Source: Hyphomicrobiales bacterium (GTDB lineage Bacteria; Pseudomonadota; Alphaproteobacteria; Rhizobiales; Rhizobiaceae). Taken from it: a DNA stretch of 64,000 nt. Every line of letters begins with the position of its first letter. Within the stretch, counting starts at the first letter, position 1. Below are positions 17,729 through 26,806 of this stretch, piece by piece. The stretch lies in assembly GCA_900466005.1 (NCBI GenBank), contig UEGQ01000008.1, positions 248,001-312,000 of the forward strand, read 5' to 3'. The position numbers were made by a program, and so were the translations under genes. The notes beneath the pieces were generated by a model that had not been told where the DNA came from, did no database searches, and saw only the letters and a list, made by a program, of their open reading frames with translations.

Positions 17729-18382
17729 ATGTCCCCTCCGCCGATCGCCGATGCCTTCGCCCCGCATGAGGCGCTTGCGGCCGAACTCCTCGCCCACGCC
17801 ACGGAAAGCGATGACGGCTCGCACGACATCGCCCACGTGCTGAGGGTGTTCCGCAACGCCATGCGGATCGCCGGAAACGAGGGCGGCGACAGCCGGATTC
17901 TCTCTGCCGCGGTCCTCCTGCACGACTGCGTGGCGGTCGAGAAGAACTCGCCGCTCAGGGCGAGCGCCTCGCGGCTGGCGGCGGAGAAGGCGGCAAAGAT
18001 TCTCTCCGGCCTCGGATGGACGGAGGCCGACATCGGTCGCGTCAGCCATGCCATCGAGGCCCACAGCTTTTCGGCCGGCATCACGCCGGAAACCCTGGAA
18101 GCGAAAATCCTGCAGGATGCCGACCGGCTCGACGCCATCGGCATGATCGGCGCGGCGCGCTGCTTCTACATCGCCGGCCGGCTCGGCTCGGCGCTCTACG
18201 ACCCCGCCGACCCGCTCGGCGCGAACCGCCCGCTCGACGACAAGCGCTTCGCCATCGACCATTTCGAGACGAAGCTCTTCCGGCTCGCCGACGGCTTCCA
18301 GACGGAAAGCGGGCGCGCGCTCGCACGCGAGCGGCACGAGCGCCTCCGTCACGTCCTCGACCTCTTCATCGACGAAATCTGA
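17729..18382 (+). CDS. HD-domain phosphohydrolase, YedJ-like
   Basis: 217 aa with an HD domain: SHDIAHVLRVFRNA holds the first His, AAVLLHDCVAVEK the HD pair and LQDADRLDAIGMIG the downstream Asp with DRLDAIG typical of the YedJ-type metal-dependent phosphohydrolases. Substrate is unknown. It starts at ATG 17729 with AGGAA 8 nt upstream and is followed after 9 bp by the MOSC gene. Confidence 0.85.
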   Translation: MSPPPIADAFAPHEALAAELLAHATESDDGSHDIAHVLRVFRNAMRIAGNEGGDSRILSAAVLLHDCVAVEKNSPLRASASRLAAEKAAKILSGLGWTEADIGRVSHAIEAHSFSAGITPETLEAKILQDADRLDAIGMIGAARCFYIAGRLGSALYDPADPLGANRPLDDKRFAIDHFETKLFRLADGFQTESGRALARERHERLRHVLDLFIDEI

Positions 18383-18391
18383 GGAATCATC

Positions 18392-19240
18392 ATGCAGGTC
18401 AGCCAACTGAACATCTATCCCCTGAAGAGCGCCCGCGGCATTCCGTTGCCGGTCGCCACCATCGACGCCCGCGGACTTGGCGGCGACCGCCGGATGATGC
18501 TGACGGGGCCGGACGGTCATTTCGTCACCCAGCGCGAACTGCCGGATCTCGCCCGCCTCACGGCACTGCCCGCCGCCTCCCATCTCATGCTGCGCCTCGA
18601 CGACGGCCGCGAGATCATGGTGGCGCCGCCCCATCCCGAGCGACGCATGAACGTCGCCGTGTGGAAATCGGTCGTCAGCGCCGCGGTCGCCGACGACAGC
18701 GTCAACGTCCGGCTTTCGGACTGGTTCGGGCGCGAGCTGAAGCTCGTCTTCTTCGACGGCGAGGCACACCGCACCGCGAGCGCCGAATGGGCAGGCCCGG
18801 ATACGCCGGTCGCGTTCGCCGACGGCTATCAGGTGCTGGTGACGACCACCGGATCATTGAAGGCGCTCAATGCCGACATGGCGGCTCACGGCGAGGGTTC
18901 CGTCGGCATGGAGCGTTTCCGCCCGAACATCGTCATCGACTGCGACGAAGCCTGGGCGGAAGACCGCTGGGCGGCCATCGAGATCGCCGGCCTGCGGCTC
19001 GATCTCGTCAAACCCTGTTCGCGCTGCGTCATCACCACCCAGGACCAGCAGACCGGCTCCCGCGAGGGCGCAAGCCCGATGCCGGCGATGGGGCGCCTGC
19101 GCATGTCGGCCGACCGCCGCGTTCCGGGACCGCTCTTTGGCTGGAACGCCGTGCCCCGCGGCGAGGGAAAGATCGCGCTCGGCGATGCCGTGACCGTCAT
19201 CGACACCCGGGCCGAAGGCTGGGCGATCAAGCAGCGGTGA
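18392..19240 (+). CDS. MOSC-domain protein with N-terminal beta barrel
   Basis: 282 aa: an N-terminal MOSC beta-barrel domain (IYPLKSARGIPL... GGDRRMML, about 1-120) and a C-terminal MOSC domain with the conserved Cys in KPCSRCVITT (about 207-216). The layout matches molybdenum-cofactor sulfurase C-terminal-like proteins of the YcbX/mARC group, which bind Mo cofactor and reduce N-hydroxylated compounds. It is probably cotranscribed with the preceding HD gene. Confidence 0.88.
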   Translation: MQVSQLNIYPLKSARGIPLPVATIDARGLGGDRRMMLTGPDGHFVTQRELPDLARLTALPAASHLMLRLDDGREIMVAPPHPERRMNVAVWKSVVSAAVADDSVNVRLSDWFGRELKLVFFDGEAHRTASAEWAGPDTPVAFADGYQVLVTTTGSLKALNADMAAHGEGSVGMERFRPNIVIDCDEAWAEDRWAAIEIAGLRLDLVKPCSRCVITTQDQQTGSREGASPMPAMGRLRMSADRRVPGPLFGWNAVPRGEGKIALGDAVTVIDTRAEGWAIKQR

Positions 19241-19282
19241 CCACCGCTGCGCCTCCACCCATCACCTCTCCGCACCCCAACA

Positions 19283-19318
19283 TTGACAGCCATCAATTCC
19301 CCTGATGATTTATTCAGG
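19283..19318 (+). promoter_or_regulatory. Candidate promoter and small inverted repeat before MFS gene
   Basis: A consensus -35 hexamer TTGACA at 19283-19288 lies about 17-18 bp before an AT-rich -10-like region. That region is embedded in the repeat CCTGA-N8-TCAGG (19301-19318), which could be an operator covering the -10. About 65 bp remain to the MFS start. Confidence 0.35.
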
Positions 19319-19383
19319 AAAACGCGCTTTTCCGTCTTCCTGACGCGCTCTATCGTCTGCGGCCGAAACAGGAGACGGAATCC

Positions 19384-20604
19384 ATGACCACGACCACGCG
19401 AACCCCCATGCCCTGGCTGATCATCGCCAGCGGCTCGCTGATCGCGATGATGACGTTCGGACCCCGCTCGGCCATGGGTTTCTTCCAGTTGCCGATGCTT
19501 TCCGACACCGGTTGGGATCGCTCGACCTTCGGGCTTGCGATGGCGATCCAGAACCTCGCCTGGGGCCTCGGCCAGCCGTTTTTCGGCGCGCTCGCCGACA
19601 AGTACGGCACCGGGCGGGTGCTGACCCTTTCCGGCCTGCTCTATGCCGCCGGCCTGACCGTCATGGCCCATGCGTCCTCGCCGGTCTGGCTGCATATCGG
19701 TGGCGGCCTGCTGGTCGGTCTTGCCGTCGCCGCGGGCTCCTTCGGCATCGTGCTGTCGGCGTTTGCCCGTAACGTCACGCCCGAGCAGCGCTCGTTCGCC
19801 TTCGGCATCGGCACCGCAGCGGGGTCGGCCGGCATGTTCCTGTTTGCGCCGCTCAGCCAGGCGCTGATCTCGAACTTCGGCTGGTCGGACAGTCTCGTCT
19901 GGCTCGGCGCGCTGATGCTGATCGTGCCGCTGCTCGCCTACCCGCTGCGCGGCAACGCCAATTCCGGTACCCAGTCGAAGGCGCAGGCCCGGCAGACGGT
20001 GGCCGAAGCCCTGCGGGAAGCGCTCGGTCACCGCAGCTATCTGCTGCTGACCAGCGGCTTCTTCGTCTGCGGCTTCCAGGTCGCCTTCATCACCGCCCAC
20101 TTCCCGGCCTATCTCGGGGACATCGGTATCGACGCCCGCTATGCAGTGATTGCCATGGCGCTGATCGGCTTCTTCAACGTGATCGGTTCGCTCGCCTCGG
20201 GCTTCATCTCGCAGCGCTATTCGAAGCCGTACTTCCTCGCCTTCATCTATGTCGCCCGCTCGGTCGCGGTGACGGCTTTCCTGCTCCTGCCGCAGACGCC
20301 GCTGTCGGTGATCGTCTTCGCGATCGTGATGGGGCTGCTCTGGCTCTCCACCGTGCCGCCGACCAATGCGCTCGTCGCCATCATGTTCGGCACGCGTCAC
20401 CTCGGCCTGCTCGGCGGACTGGTGTTCCTGTCCCACCAGATCGGCTCCTTCCTCGGCGTGTGGATGGGCGGCTATCTCTACGACCGGATGGGCTCCTACG
20501 ACACCGTCTGGTGGTTCGGCGTGGCGCTCGGCGTGTTCGCCGCGATCGTCCACTGGCCGATTGCAGAACGTCCCGTGGACCGCGCGGTGCCGGCGGCGGT
20601 GTGA
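19384..20604 (+). CDS. MFS transporter
   Basis: 406 aa with about 12 transmembrane segments and the inter-helix 2-3 signature region GALADKYGTGRVL. The organisation is that of monocarboxylate or oxalate/formate-type major facilitator proteins; no substrate can be assigned. The start at 19384 has GGAGACGG 6-13 nt upstream. It is monocistronic and followed by a hairpin and an AT-rich stretch. Confidence 0.9.
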   Translation: MTTTTRTPMPWLIIASGSLIAMMTFGPRSAMGFFQLPMLSDTGWDRSTFGLAMAIQNLAWGLGQPFFGALADKYGTGRVLTLSGLLYAAGLTVMAHASSPVWLHIGGGLLVGLAVAAGSFGIVLSAFARNVTPEQRSFAFGIGTAAGSAGMFLFAPLSQALISNFGWSDSLVWLGALMLIVPLLAYPLRGNANSGTQSKAQARQTVAEALREALGHRSYLLLTSGFFVCGFQVAFITAHFPAYLGDIGIDARYAVIAMALIGFFNVIGSLASGFISQRYSKPYFLAFIYVARSVAVTAFLLLPQTPLSVIVFAIVMGLLWLSTVPPTNALVAIMFGTRHLGLLGGLVFLSHQIGSFLGVWMGGYLYDRMGSYDTVWWFGVALGVFAAIVHWPIAERPVDRAVPAAV

Positions 20605-20630
20605 GCGTTCACGATCGAACACATTTTTTA

Positions 20631-20668
20631 GCAATTGCGGCAAAGGCGATGATTTTTTGCCGCATTGC
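20631..20668 (+). terminator. Long hairpin after MFS gene
   Basis: TGCGGCAAA (20636-20644) pairs with TTTGCCGCA (20656-20664), extended outward by GCAAT/TTGC with one bulge. The loop ends in a T-run, but no T-run follows the stem, so classical intrinsic termination is uncertain. An AT-rich stretch (20685-20712) follows. Confidence 0.35.
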
Positions 20669-20835
20669 ACCCACAATCCCACTGTCACAAAATATTATTT
20701 TATTTTTCACCCCCTGAAGGTTGACGGAAAAGCACCTCGCGCCTACCTTGAGCCAGCTGGTTCGAACAGAGAACCGACTTAACGTTTCAACCCGGGATGC
20801 TCGATTAACGAGCGCCCTGCCAAAAGGAGGTCAGA

Positions 20836-20931
20836 ATGCGTGTTGTCTTTCTTCATGCCGCCCGTCCTTGGCACCTCTCCCCCAACGGCGTGCACACGGC
20901 CGGCAAATGCCGATCCGTGTGTCGAATGTGA
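20836..20931 (+). CDS. Candidate 31-aa leader peptide
   Basis: An ATG preceded by one of the strongest Shine-Dalgarno sequences in the window (AAAAGGAGGTCAGA) opens a 31-codon frame, MRVVFLHAARPWHLSPNGVH followed by TAGKCRSVCRM. Just upstream is a hairpin GCTCG-ATTAA-CGAGC (20799-20813). It ends 76 bp before another small gene. A strong site before such a short frame is typical of regulatory leader peptides, but no amino-acid run of the attenuator type is visible. Its role is not known. Confidence 0.5.
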   Translation: MRVVFLHAARPWHLSPNGVHTAGKCRSVCRM

Positions 20932-21007
20932 CGCCGAGCAATCACTGAACTTCACAAGCTGAGTCCAACGATTGTCCGCGCGGGATGCGCGGGCGGGGAT
21001 ACTGATT

Positions 21008-21262
21008 ATGGAAAAGAGAGTTATCGAGTACGCCGGTATACCGGTCGGAATTTCCGTTCCTGACGGAGACCGGGTCAAGTTCATCGCCGTCAAGTTTCCC
21101 GTCATCGATCTGGATGGCGGCACCTACCGCAACATCGTCGAGCTGCAGCTCGCGATCCACGACCACATGAAGAAGAACGGTGGGGACGGTCAGGCCATGT
21201 TCTCGCACGCCGCCAATGCACTGTCCGGCTCGCCGGCGCGCAAGGCCTTCAATGCAGCCTGA
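21008..21262 (+). CDS. Small conserved-looking protein, 84 aa, overlapping recO
   Basis: Encodes [20 protein letters not shown] and a soluble alpha/beta-like body ending [21 protein letters not shown] lies 8-14 nt upstream. Its last 73 bp overlap the 3' end of the convergent recO gene, which raises the possibility that its C-terminal part is not conserved; codon use up to about 21200 looks coding. The preceding strong-Shine-Dalgarno leader may control it. No family is recognised. Confidence 0.55.
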   Translation: MEKRVIEYAGIPVGISVPDGDRVKFIAVKFPVIDLDGGTYRNIVELQLAIHDHMKKNGGDGQAMFSHAANALSGSPARKAFNAA

Positions 21263-21963
21263 AGAAAACCCTCGCGAGCCGCGCCGGGCGTGGTGCCCCG
21301 CGGCTCGTAGACATGCCTGCCGAGAAAGAACCCCGTCAGGCGAAACGCATCGGCCAGGCTTTCGGCCGTCGCCGCGCTCGATGCGCCGGCGGAAAGAAAG
21401 GGCGGTAGAGCCAGCATCTTGTCCGCCCAGGGCTCTCCTGCCTCCCGGCAGACGGCCCGCCCCGATTTCGGAGAGACATAGACGAGCTCCTCCCGCGTGC
21501 CGGTCGCCGCACACTGGGCGAGATCGAGCCCGAAACCCAGATCGTTCAGCACCGCAAGCTCGAAGCGGATGAAGAGTTCACCCGCCGAGCGCGCCTCGTG
21601 CAGGTGGTCGAGGATGATGTCGAGCATTCCGAAGAGATGCGGATGGGGATCGCGCTCGGGTAGGAGCCGGAGCAGCGCCGCGAGCGCCTGCACCCCGTAG
21701 ACGGCGGTCGCCGTCTCCATCAGCCGGGCGGCCCGCAGCGTCAGCGGCTCCACCCGGTATTCGCCGAGATGCTCGTCGAGGCGGGCACGCCAGACGACGT
21801 CGAGCCGGTTTCCCGGCTGCAGCATCGGCTGCATGGTGCGGGAGCGGCCGCCGCGCACGAGGCCGAGATGCCGTCCGTGCTCACGGGTCATCATCTCGGC
21901 GATGATGCTCGTCTCGCCGTGGCGCCGGGCACCCAGGAATATCGCTTCGTCAGTCCATTGCAT
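21190..21963 (-). CDS. recO: DNA repair protein RecO
   Basis: 257 aa. RecO helps load RecA on gapped single-stranded DNA in the RecFOR pathway. The N-terminal OB-fold block [20 protein letters not shown] and the [13 protein letters not shown] segment are typical, as is the helical C-terminal domain with [20 protein letters not shown]. It has the usual neighbourhood of era-rnc-lepB-acpS, here separated from era by an oppositely oriented membrane protein gene. Confidence 0.94.
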   Translation of the reverse strand: MQWTDEAIFLGARRHGETSIIAEMMTREHGRHLGLVRGGRSRTMQPMLQPGNRLDVVWRARLDEHLGEYRVEPLTLRAARLMETATAVYGVQALAALLRLLPERDPHPHLFGMLDIILDHLHEARSAGELFIRFELAVLNDLGFGLDLAQCAATGTREELVYVSPKSGRAVCREAGEPWADKMLALPPFLSAGASSAATAESLADAFRLTGFFLGRHVYEPRGTTPGAAREGFLQAALKALRAGEPDSALAACENMA

Positions 21964-22119
21964 GATATCGTTCTACACCAGATCGACCGCCGGGCACAGG
22001 TCCGCCGGCAGGAGGAAAACGACCGGGCTGCGATTTCCCGCCACGCGCGCGATACATTTTATAAGGAATCGGTATAGTAGCCGCAGCACGACGCCCTTCC
22101 CGATGCGAGCCTCCCCCGA

Positions 22120-23220
22120 ATGTCATCTGACGACCGTCCGTCGACCGAACCCGCACTGGAACCCGGCCTGCTGACGCGGCTGCCGGTGCCGGTGCGCTGG
22201 GCGGTCCTCCTCCTGCTTTCGGTCGTGCTTGCCGCGATACTGGAAGAGATCGGCATTCCCGGCGCCCTGCTTCTCGGCCCCATGCTGGCGGCGATCGCGG
22301 CTGCAACCAACGGCGCACGGCTCTCGGTGCCGCGCATCCCCTATTTCGCCGCCCATTCGATGATCGGCTGCGTGATCGCCCGCGCGCTGGACCTCAAGAT
22401 TGCCGAGACCTTCCTGCACGGCTGGCCGCTCTTTCTCTCGGTGGTGCTGGCTATCGTGCTCGCCAGCACCGTCACGGGCTACCTCATGGCCCGCAGCGGC
22501 ATCCTGCCCGGAACGACGGCGATCTGGGGGACCTCCGCCGGCGCCGCCTCGGCGATGATGCTGATGGCGGAAGCCTACGGCGCGGATGCGCGCCTCGTCG
22601 CCTTCATGCAGTATCTGCGGGTGGTCTGCGTGGCGTCCGCCGCATCGGTGATCGCGGCGCTTGCCTTCCATGCCGCCGGCGGCGAAGCCCAACCGATCGA
22701 CTGGTTCCGCCCGATCGACGCGTTCGCCCTTTTCGAAACGCTTGCCGTCGCCTTCGCGGCGAGCGCCGCCAGTGCCCTGCTCAAGATCCCGGCCGGGACC
22801 ATGCTGCTGCCGATGATCGCCACCGCCGCCCTTTCGACGACGGGCCACCTGCAGATCGAACTGCCGCCATGGCTGCTCGCCATTTCCTACGGCGTGCTCG
22901 GCTGGAAGATCGGCCTCGGCTTCACCCGGCGAATTCTCCGCCACGCGACCGATGCCCTGCCGCAGATCATGCTCTCGATTGTCGTGCTGATCGCCTTTTG
23001 CGGCGCGCTCGCGGTCCTGCTCTGGGCGACGCTCGGCGTCGACCTCCTGACCGCCTATCTCGCGACCAGCCCCGGCGGGCTCGATTCGGTCGCGATCATC
23101 GCCGCCTCGACGCCGGTCGACATCTCTTTCGTGATGGCGCTGCAGACCGCGCGTCTCTTCATCATCATCCTGATCGGCCCCCCGATCGCCAAGACGGTGG
23201 CGCGGCGTCTCAAGACCTGA
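22120..23220 (+). CDS. AbrB-family (PF05145-type) membrane protein
   Basis: 366 aa with about ten hydrophobic helices arranged as two similar halves, each with a GxLLGPML/AGTMLLPM-type turn. This matches the polytopic AbrB-duplication family, whose name comes from a misannotation and does not imply a transcription factor; it is suspected to be a transporter. It is inserted between recO and era on the opposite strand. No clear Shine-Dalgarno precedes ATG 22120. Substrate is unknown. Confidence 0.85.
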   Translation: MSSDDRPSTEPALEPGLLTRLPVPVRWAVLLLLSVVLAAILEEIGIPGALLLGPMLAAIAAATNGARLSVPRIPYFAAHSMIGCVIARALDLKIAETFLHGWPLFLSVVLAIVLASTVTGYLMARSGILPGTTAIWGTSAGAASAMMLMAEAYGADARLVAFMQYLRVVCVASAASVIAALAFHAAGGEAQPIDWFRPIDAFALFETLAVAFAASAASALLKIPAGTMLLPMIATAALSTTGHLQIELPPWLLAISYGVLGWKIGLGFTRRILRHATDALPQIMLSIVVLIAFCGALAVLLWATLGVDLLTAYLATSPGGLDSVAIIAASTPVDISFVMALQTARLFIIILIGPPIAKTVARRLKT

Positions 23221-23235
23221 TCTCCGTCCCGCCGC

Positions 23236-24183
23236 TCAGCCCCTGGGGAATTCGAGACCCATTTCGCGGTAGCGCTCGGGATCATTGCCCCAGTTTTCGC
23301 GGACCTTGACGAACAGGAAGAGGTGCACCGGCTGTTCGAGAATTTCCGAGATCTCCTTGCGCGAGGCGGTGGAGATCGCCTTGATCGCCTCGCCGGCCTT
23401 GCCGAGAACGATCTTCTTCTGGCTCTCGCGCTCGACATAGATCACCTGCTCGATCCGCACCGAGCCGTCCTTGCGCTCCTCCCACTTCTCCGTCTCGACA
23501 TGGGAGGCGTAGGGCAGTTCCTCGTGCAGCCTGAGAAAGAGCTTCTCGCGGGTGATCTCGGCGGCGAGCTGGCGCATCGGCAGATCTGAGATCTGGTCCT
23601 CCGGATAGTACCAGGGGCCTTCCGGCAGCGTCGTCGCCAGATAATCCATCAGGTCGTCGCAACCGGAACCCGTCGTCGCGGAGATCATGAAGGTGCGCTC
23701 GAACGGGACCGCCTCGTTGGCCGAGGCGGCAAGCTTCAGCAACTGTTCCGGCTGCACCCGGTCGATCTTGTTGAGGACGAGGATCTTTGGCTGCGGAACC
23801 TCCTTCAGACCCTCCAGGATCGCCTCGGCATCGCCGCGCAGCCCCCGTTCGCTGTCGATCAGCAGCAGGATCAGGTCGGCATCCTTGGCGCCGCCCCAGG
23901 CCGACGTCACCATCGCCCGGTCGAGCTTGCGGCGCGGCTTGAAGATGCCGGGCGTATCCATGAACACGATCTGCGCGTTCTGGTGAATGGCGATGCCGCG
24001 CATCACCGCGCGCGTGGTCTGCACCTTGTGGCTGACGATCGACACCTTGGCGCCGACCAGGCGGTTGACGAGCGTCGACTTGCCGGCATTGGTCGGGCCG
24101 ATCAGGGCGACGAAGCCCGAATGGGTCGGCTGATCGCCGGAATGCTCGCCGCCGGCGGCGGCCATGTTGTCATTGTCGGTCAT
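23236..24183 (-). CDS. era: GTPase Era
   Basis: 315 aa ribosome-assembly GTPase that binds the 3' end of 16S rRNA. G1 GPTNAGKST (about 29-37), G3 DTPGI and G4 NKID are present, and a C-terminal KH domain includes the VIYVERESQKKIVLGKAG region. It lies 15 bp after rnc and is cotranscribed with rnc and lepB. Confidence 0.97.
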   Translation of the reverse strand: MTDNDNMAAAGGEHSGDQPTHSGFVALIGPTNAGKSTLVNRLVGAKVSIVSHKVQTTRAVMRGIAIHQNAQIVFMDTPGIFKPRRKLDRAMVTSAWGGAKDADLILLLIDSERGLRGDAEAILEGLKEVPQPKILVLNKIDRVQPEQLLKLAASANEAVPFERTFMISATTGSGCDDLMDYLATTLPEGPWYYPEDQISDLPMRQLAAEITREKLFLRLHEELPYASHVETEKWEERKDGSVRIEQVIYVERESQKKIVLGKAGEAIKAISTASRKEISEILEQPVHLFLFVKVRENWGNDPERYREMGLEFPRG

Positions 24184-24198
24184 AGGTATCCATCGGCC

Positions 24199-24912
24199 TC
24201 AAGGGGCGGTTTTCTGCCAGACGCCCTCGCGCTCCAGCATTTTCGTGGCAGCGACCTGCTCGGCCGCGCGCTTGGAACGTTCGGTTCCCGTTTCGGGGGC
24301 GATCCCCGGAATTTCCACCGTCACGGTGAAGCGCGGATCATGATCCGGTCCGCTGCGTTCCGCAACCTTGTAGACAGGCGTGGCGGCATGTTTGGCATGC
24401 GCCCACTCCTGCAGCTCCGTCTTGGCGTCGCGCCGTGCGCCATCGGCCCGGGCGGCCCTCGCGCTCCAGTGCTTCAGCACGAAGCCACGCGCCGCTTCGA
24501 GGCCGGCATCCAGATAGATCGCGGCAATCAGGCTCTCCACGACGTCGGCACGGACGTTCAGCATGTTCTTGCCGGTGAGCTTCTTGACGTCGGCACCGGT
24601 GCGGATGAAGCGGTGAAGCTCCAGCTCGTCGGCGATCGCCGCACAGGTTTCCGCGCTGACCAGCTGGTTGAAGCGGACGGAAAGCTCACCCTCGGTCGCG
24701 CTCTTGAAGGAGGAAAACAGGAGCTCGGCGATGCAGAGGCCGAGCACGCGGTCACCGAGGAACTCCAGCCGCTCGTAGTCACCACCCCTGGCGAGCGTCG
24801 CGCTCGCATGGGTGAGCGCGCGGTCCAGCCGTTCCTTGTCGGTGAAGGCGTAGCCGATGGCCGCCTCCGCCCGCGCCCGGTCCTCGGCCGAGAGCCCCCT
24901 TACCTTCTTCAT
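24199..24912 (-). CDS. rnc: Ribonuclease III
   Basis: 237 aa. The catalytic signature ERLEFLGDRVL (about 47-57) and a C-terminal double-stranded RNA-binding domain (KTELQEWAHAK to the end) are present. It processes rRNA precursors and structured mRNAs. The start overlaps the lepB stop by 4 bp (ATGA); an earlier in-frame ATG at 24957 would lie inside lepB. Confidence 0.97.
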   Translation of the reverse strand: MKKVRGLSAEDRARAEAAIGYAFTDKERLDRALTHASATLARGGDYERLEFLGDRVLGLCIAELLFSSFKSATEGELSVRFNQLVSAETCAAIADELELHRFIRTGADVKKLTGKNMLNVRADVVESLIAAIYLDAGLEAARGFVLKHWSARAARADGARRDAKTELQEWAHAKHAATPVYKVAERSGPDHDPRFTVTVEIPGIAPETGTERSKRAAEQVAATKMLEREGVWQKTAP

Positions 24913-25652
24913 TGAACGACCTTGAACAGGCGGTCCCAACGCATGTTGGCCGGCCACTTCCAGACCTCACGGAACGACGTGTCGTTGCCGAGCGAGAAGA
25001 AGATCATCGACGCGCGGCCGACGAGGTTCTCGGCGGGCACCATGCCCACGTCGAAACGGCTGTCGAGCGAGTTGTCGCGGTTGTCACCCATCATGAAGTA
25101 ATGGCCTTCCGGCACGATGAATTCGCGGGTGTTGTCGCCACGCGAGGTCGGCGACTGGTCGAGCGTGTCATAGGTCACGCCGTTGTCGAGCGTTTCGCGG
25201 AAGACCGGCACGTCGGCGCCCGGATCGAGCCGGTAGTCGGAGGTGAAGCTGCCGTCGGGCTCGCGCGGCACCGGCTTGCCGTTGACGAGCAGCACCCCGC
25301 CCATGACCTGGATGCGGTCTCCCGGAAGTCCGATCAGCCGCTTGATGTAGTCGATGTCGGGGTTCGGCGGGAAGCGGAAGACCACGATGTCGCCGCGCTT
25401 CGGCTCGCTGCCGAATATCCGGCCTTCGAAGAGGTCGGGCGAGAAGGGCAGCGAGTATTTCGAATAGCCGTAGGCGAACTTGTTGACGAAGATGTAGTCG
25501 CCGACGAGCAGCGTCGGCATCATCGAGCCGGACGGAATGGTGAAGGGCTGGAAAAGGACGGTGCGAATGATCACCGCAAGCAACAGAGCCTGGATGATGA
25601 CCTTGATGTTTTCCCACAGCCCACTGTGCTTCTTTTCAGCTTGCTCGGTCAC
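24909..25652 (-). CDS. lepB: Signal peptidase I
   Basis: 247 aa with one N-terminal transmembrane helix (IKVIIQALLLAVIIRTVLF). The catalytic Ser43 is in IPSGSMMPTL and the general-base Lys104 in YIKRLIGLPGD; box E GDNRDNSLDSR is also present. It cleaves signal peptides of secreted proteins, many of which occur in this window. It is translationally coupled to rnc. Confidence 0.97.
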   Translation of the reverse strand: MTEQAEKKHSGLWENIKVIIQALLLAVIIRTVLFQPFTIPSGSMMPTLLVGDYIFVNKFAYGYSKYSLPFSPDLFEGRIFGSEPKRGDIVVFRFPPNPDIDYIKRLIGLPGDRIQVMGGVLLVNGKPVPREPDGSFTSDYRLDPGADVPVFRETLDNGVTYDTLDQSPTSRGDNTREFIVPEGHYFMMGDNRDNSLDSRFDVGMVPAENLVGRASMIFFSLGNDTSFREVWKWPANMRWDRLFKVVQ

Positions 25653-25780
25653 GCCGTTTGGTTCCTTTTTCGCGAAATTACGCCCTGTCTAGTCGGTTCG
25701 GCCCGCCGCGGCAACGGGCGAGCCCGTGAAATTCCGCCGCACCGCGGGCGCCACGGCGGGAAACGGGCCCCGATGTTCCA

Positions 25781-26185
25781 TTACGGCTCAACCGGCCGCG
25801 CTTCGATGACCACGAAGGCCTGGGCATAGGGAAATTCGTCGGTCATGGTCAGATGGACCACCGCCTCGTGACCTGCGGGGGTCATGGAGCGCAAGAGCTC
25901 CGCCGTCACGCCGGTCAGCACGAGCGACGGCTTGCCGTGCACGGAATTGACGACGCCGATATCCTTCCAGAAGACGCCTTGCGACATGCCGGTGCCGAGC
26001 GCCTTCGACAGCGCCTCCTTGGCAGCGAAACGCTTGGCGTAGGAGGCCGCGCGGTTCTTGCCGGCATCGGCGCGTTCGCGCTCGGCATCCGTGAAACAGC
26101 GCCCGGTGAAGCGGTCGCCGAAGCGTTCAATCGAGCGCTCGACACGCCGGATGTCGGCGAGATCGCTTCCTATACCGATGATCAT
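25781..26185 (-). CDS. acpS: Holo-[acyl-carrier-protein] synthase
   Basis: 134 aa enzyme that transfers 4'-phosphopantetheine from CoA to apo-ACP. The motifs [15 protein letters not shown] and [14 protein letters not shown] are diagnostic and contain the Mg2+ ligands Asp and Glu. ATG 26185 follows GGGGGC. It is not preceded by pdxJ, its common partner in proteobacteria; the 307 bp upstream show no pdxJ remnant. Confidence 0.95.
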   Translation of the reverse strand: MIIGIGSDLADIRRVERSIERFGDRFTGRCFTDAERERADAGKNRAASYAKRFAAKEALSKALGTGMSQGVFWKDIGVVNSVHGKPSLVLTGVTAELLRSMTPAGHEAVVHLTMTDEFPYAQAFVVIEARPVEP

Positions 26186-26492
26186 GAAGCCCCCTGCACC
26201 GCGGACATCATCGCGGCCCCGGTTTGCCGGTCCGCGACAGGCACGGCGGTATCCGAAGCGGCAGGTCCAAGCCGCCTGACGTCTCCGCCGGCGGGGAAAG
26301 CGGCGAGACGGGCACTGCACACGCCCCCGACAGGGGCGCATGAAGATCCGGAGCTTTGCGGCGACGACGAGACATGGGCCACATTTAGTGTATCTGACCG
26401 TCGCCACACAAGGGCGGGCCGGCCTCAATCACCGGATCGTCACCGTTTCCTGGCTTGCGCGCCCTTTCCGGGCGCGCAGAGCATGCCGACGA
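26186..26492. other. 307-bp gap between acpS and the DUF3563 gene
   Basis: No convincing gene in either direction: frames lack Shine-Dalgarno sites and have poor codon use. It contains a strong hairpin at 26456-26478 (TGCGCGCCC-TTTCC-GGGCGCGCA) just after the DUF3563 stop, which may end that transcript although no U-run follows, and GC-rich dyads near 26277-26313. The acpS promoter must lie here. Confidence 0.5.
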
Positions 26493-26645
26493 TCAGCGGC
26501 CGTTGCGGAACAGGCCGCGGTCGATCTGCCGCTGGCGGTATTCCAGGTCGACCAGGTCGCGCGAGCCGTTCAGATAGGCTGCTTCGCGTTCGGCGATGGT
26601 CGGGACGTGCAGGGCGCGGGCCAGTTTACGAATGGGAGCAAACAT
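26493..26645 (-). CDS. DUF3563-family microprotein, 50 aa
   Basis: Starts MFAPIRKLARALHVPTIAER and ends LEYRQRQIDRGLFRNGR; the DLEYRQRQIDRGLF block is the signature of the short DUF3563 proteins found in rhizobia and burkholderias. A GAGAGGGAAGACA Shine-Dalgarno precedes the ATG. Function is unknown. It is encoded by itself between acpS and an exported-protein gene. Confidence 0.85.
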   Translation of the reverse strand: MFAPIRKLARALHVPTIAEREAAYLNGSRDLVDLEYRQRQIDRGLFRNGR

Positions 26646-26806
26646 TGTCTTCCCTCTCTTCTTTCATCATTTCCACTGGTCACGAATATAATGGTGCAGC
26701 GCACAAAGCGCCACGCATGGAAGCGGTGCCCAGCCATGCATAAATCGCATGACGGCATAGATAGAGCGGCAGTTCTGCTTAATTGCGAGGCAGAACGCCC
26801 CTCCGC

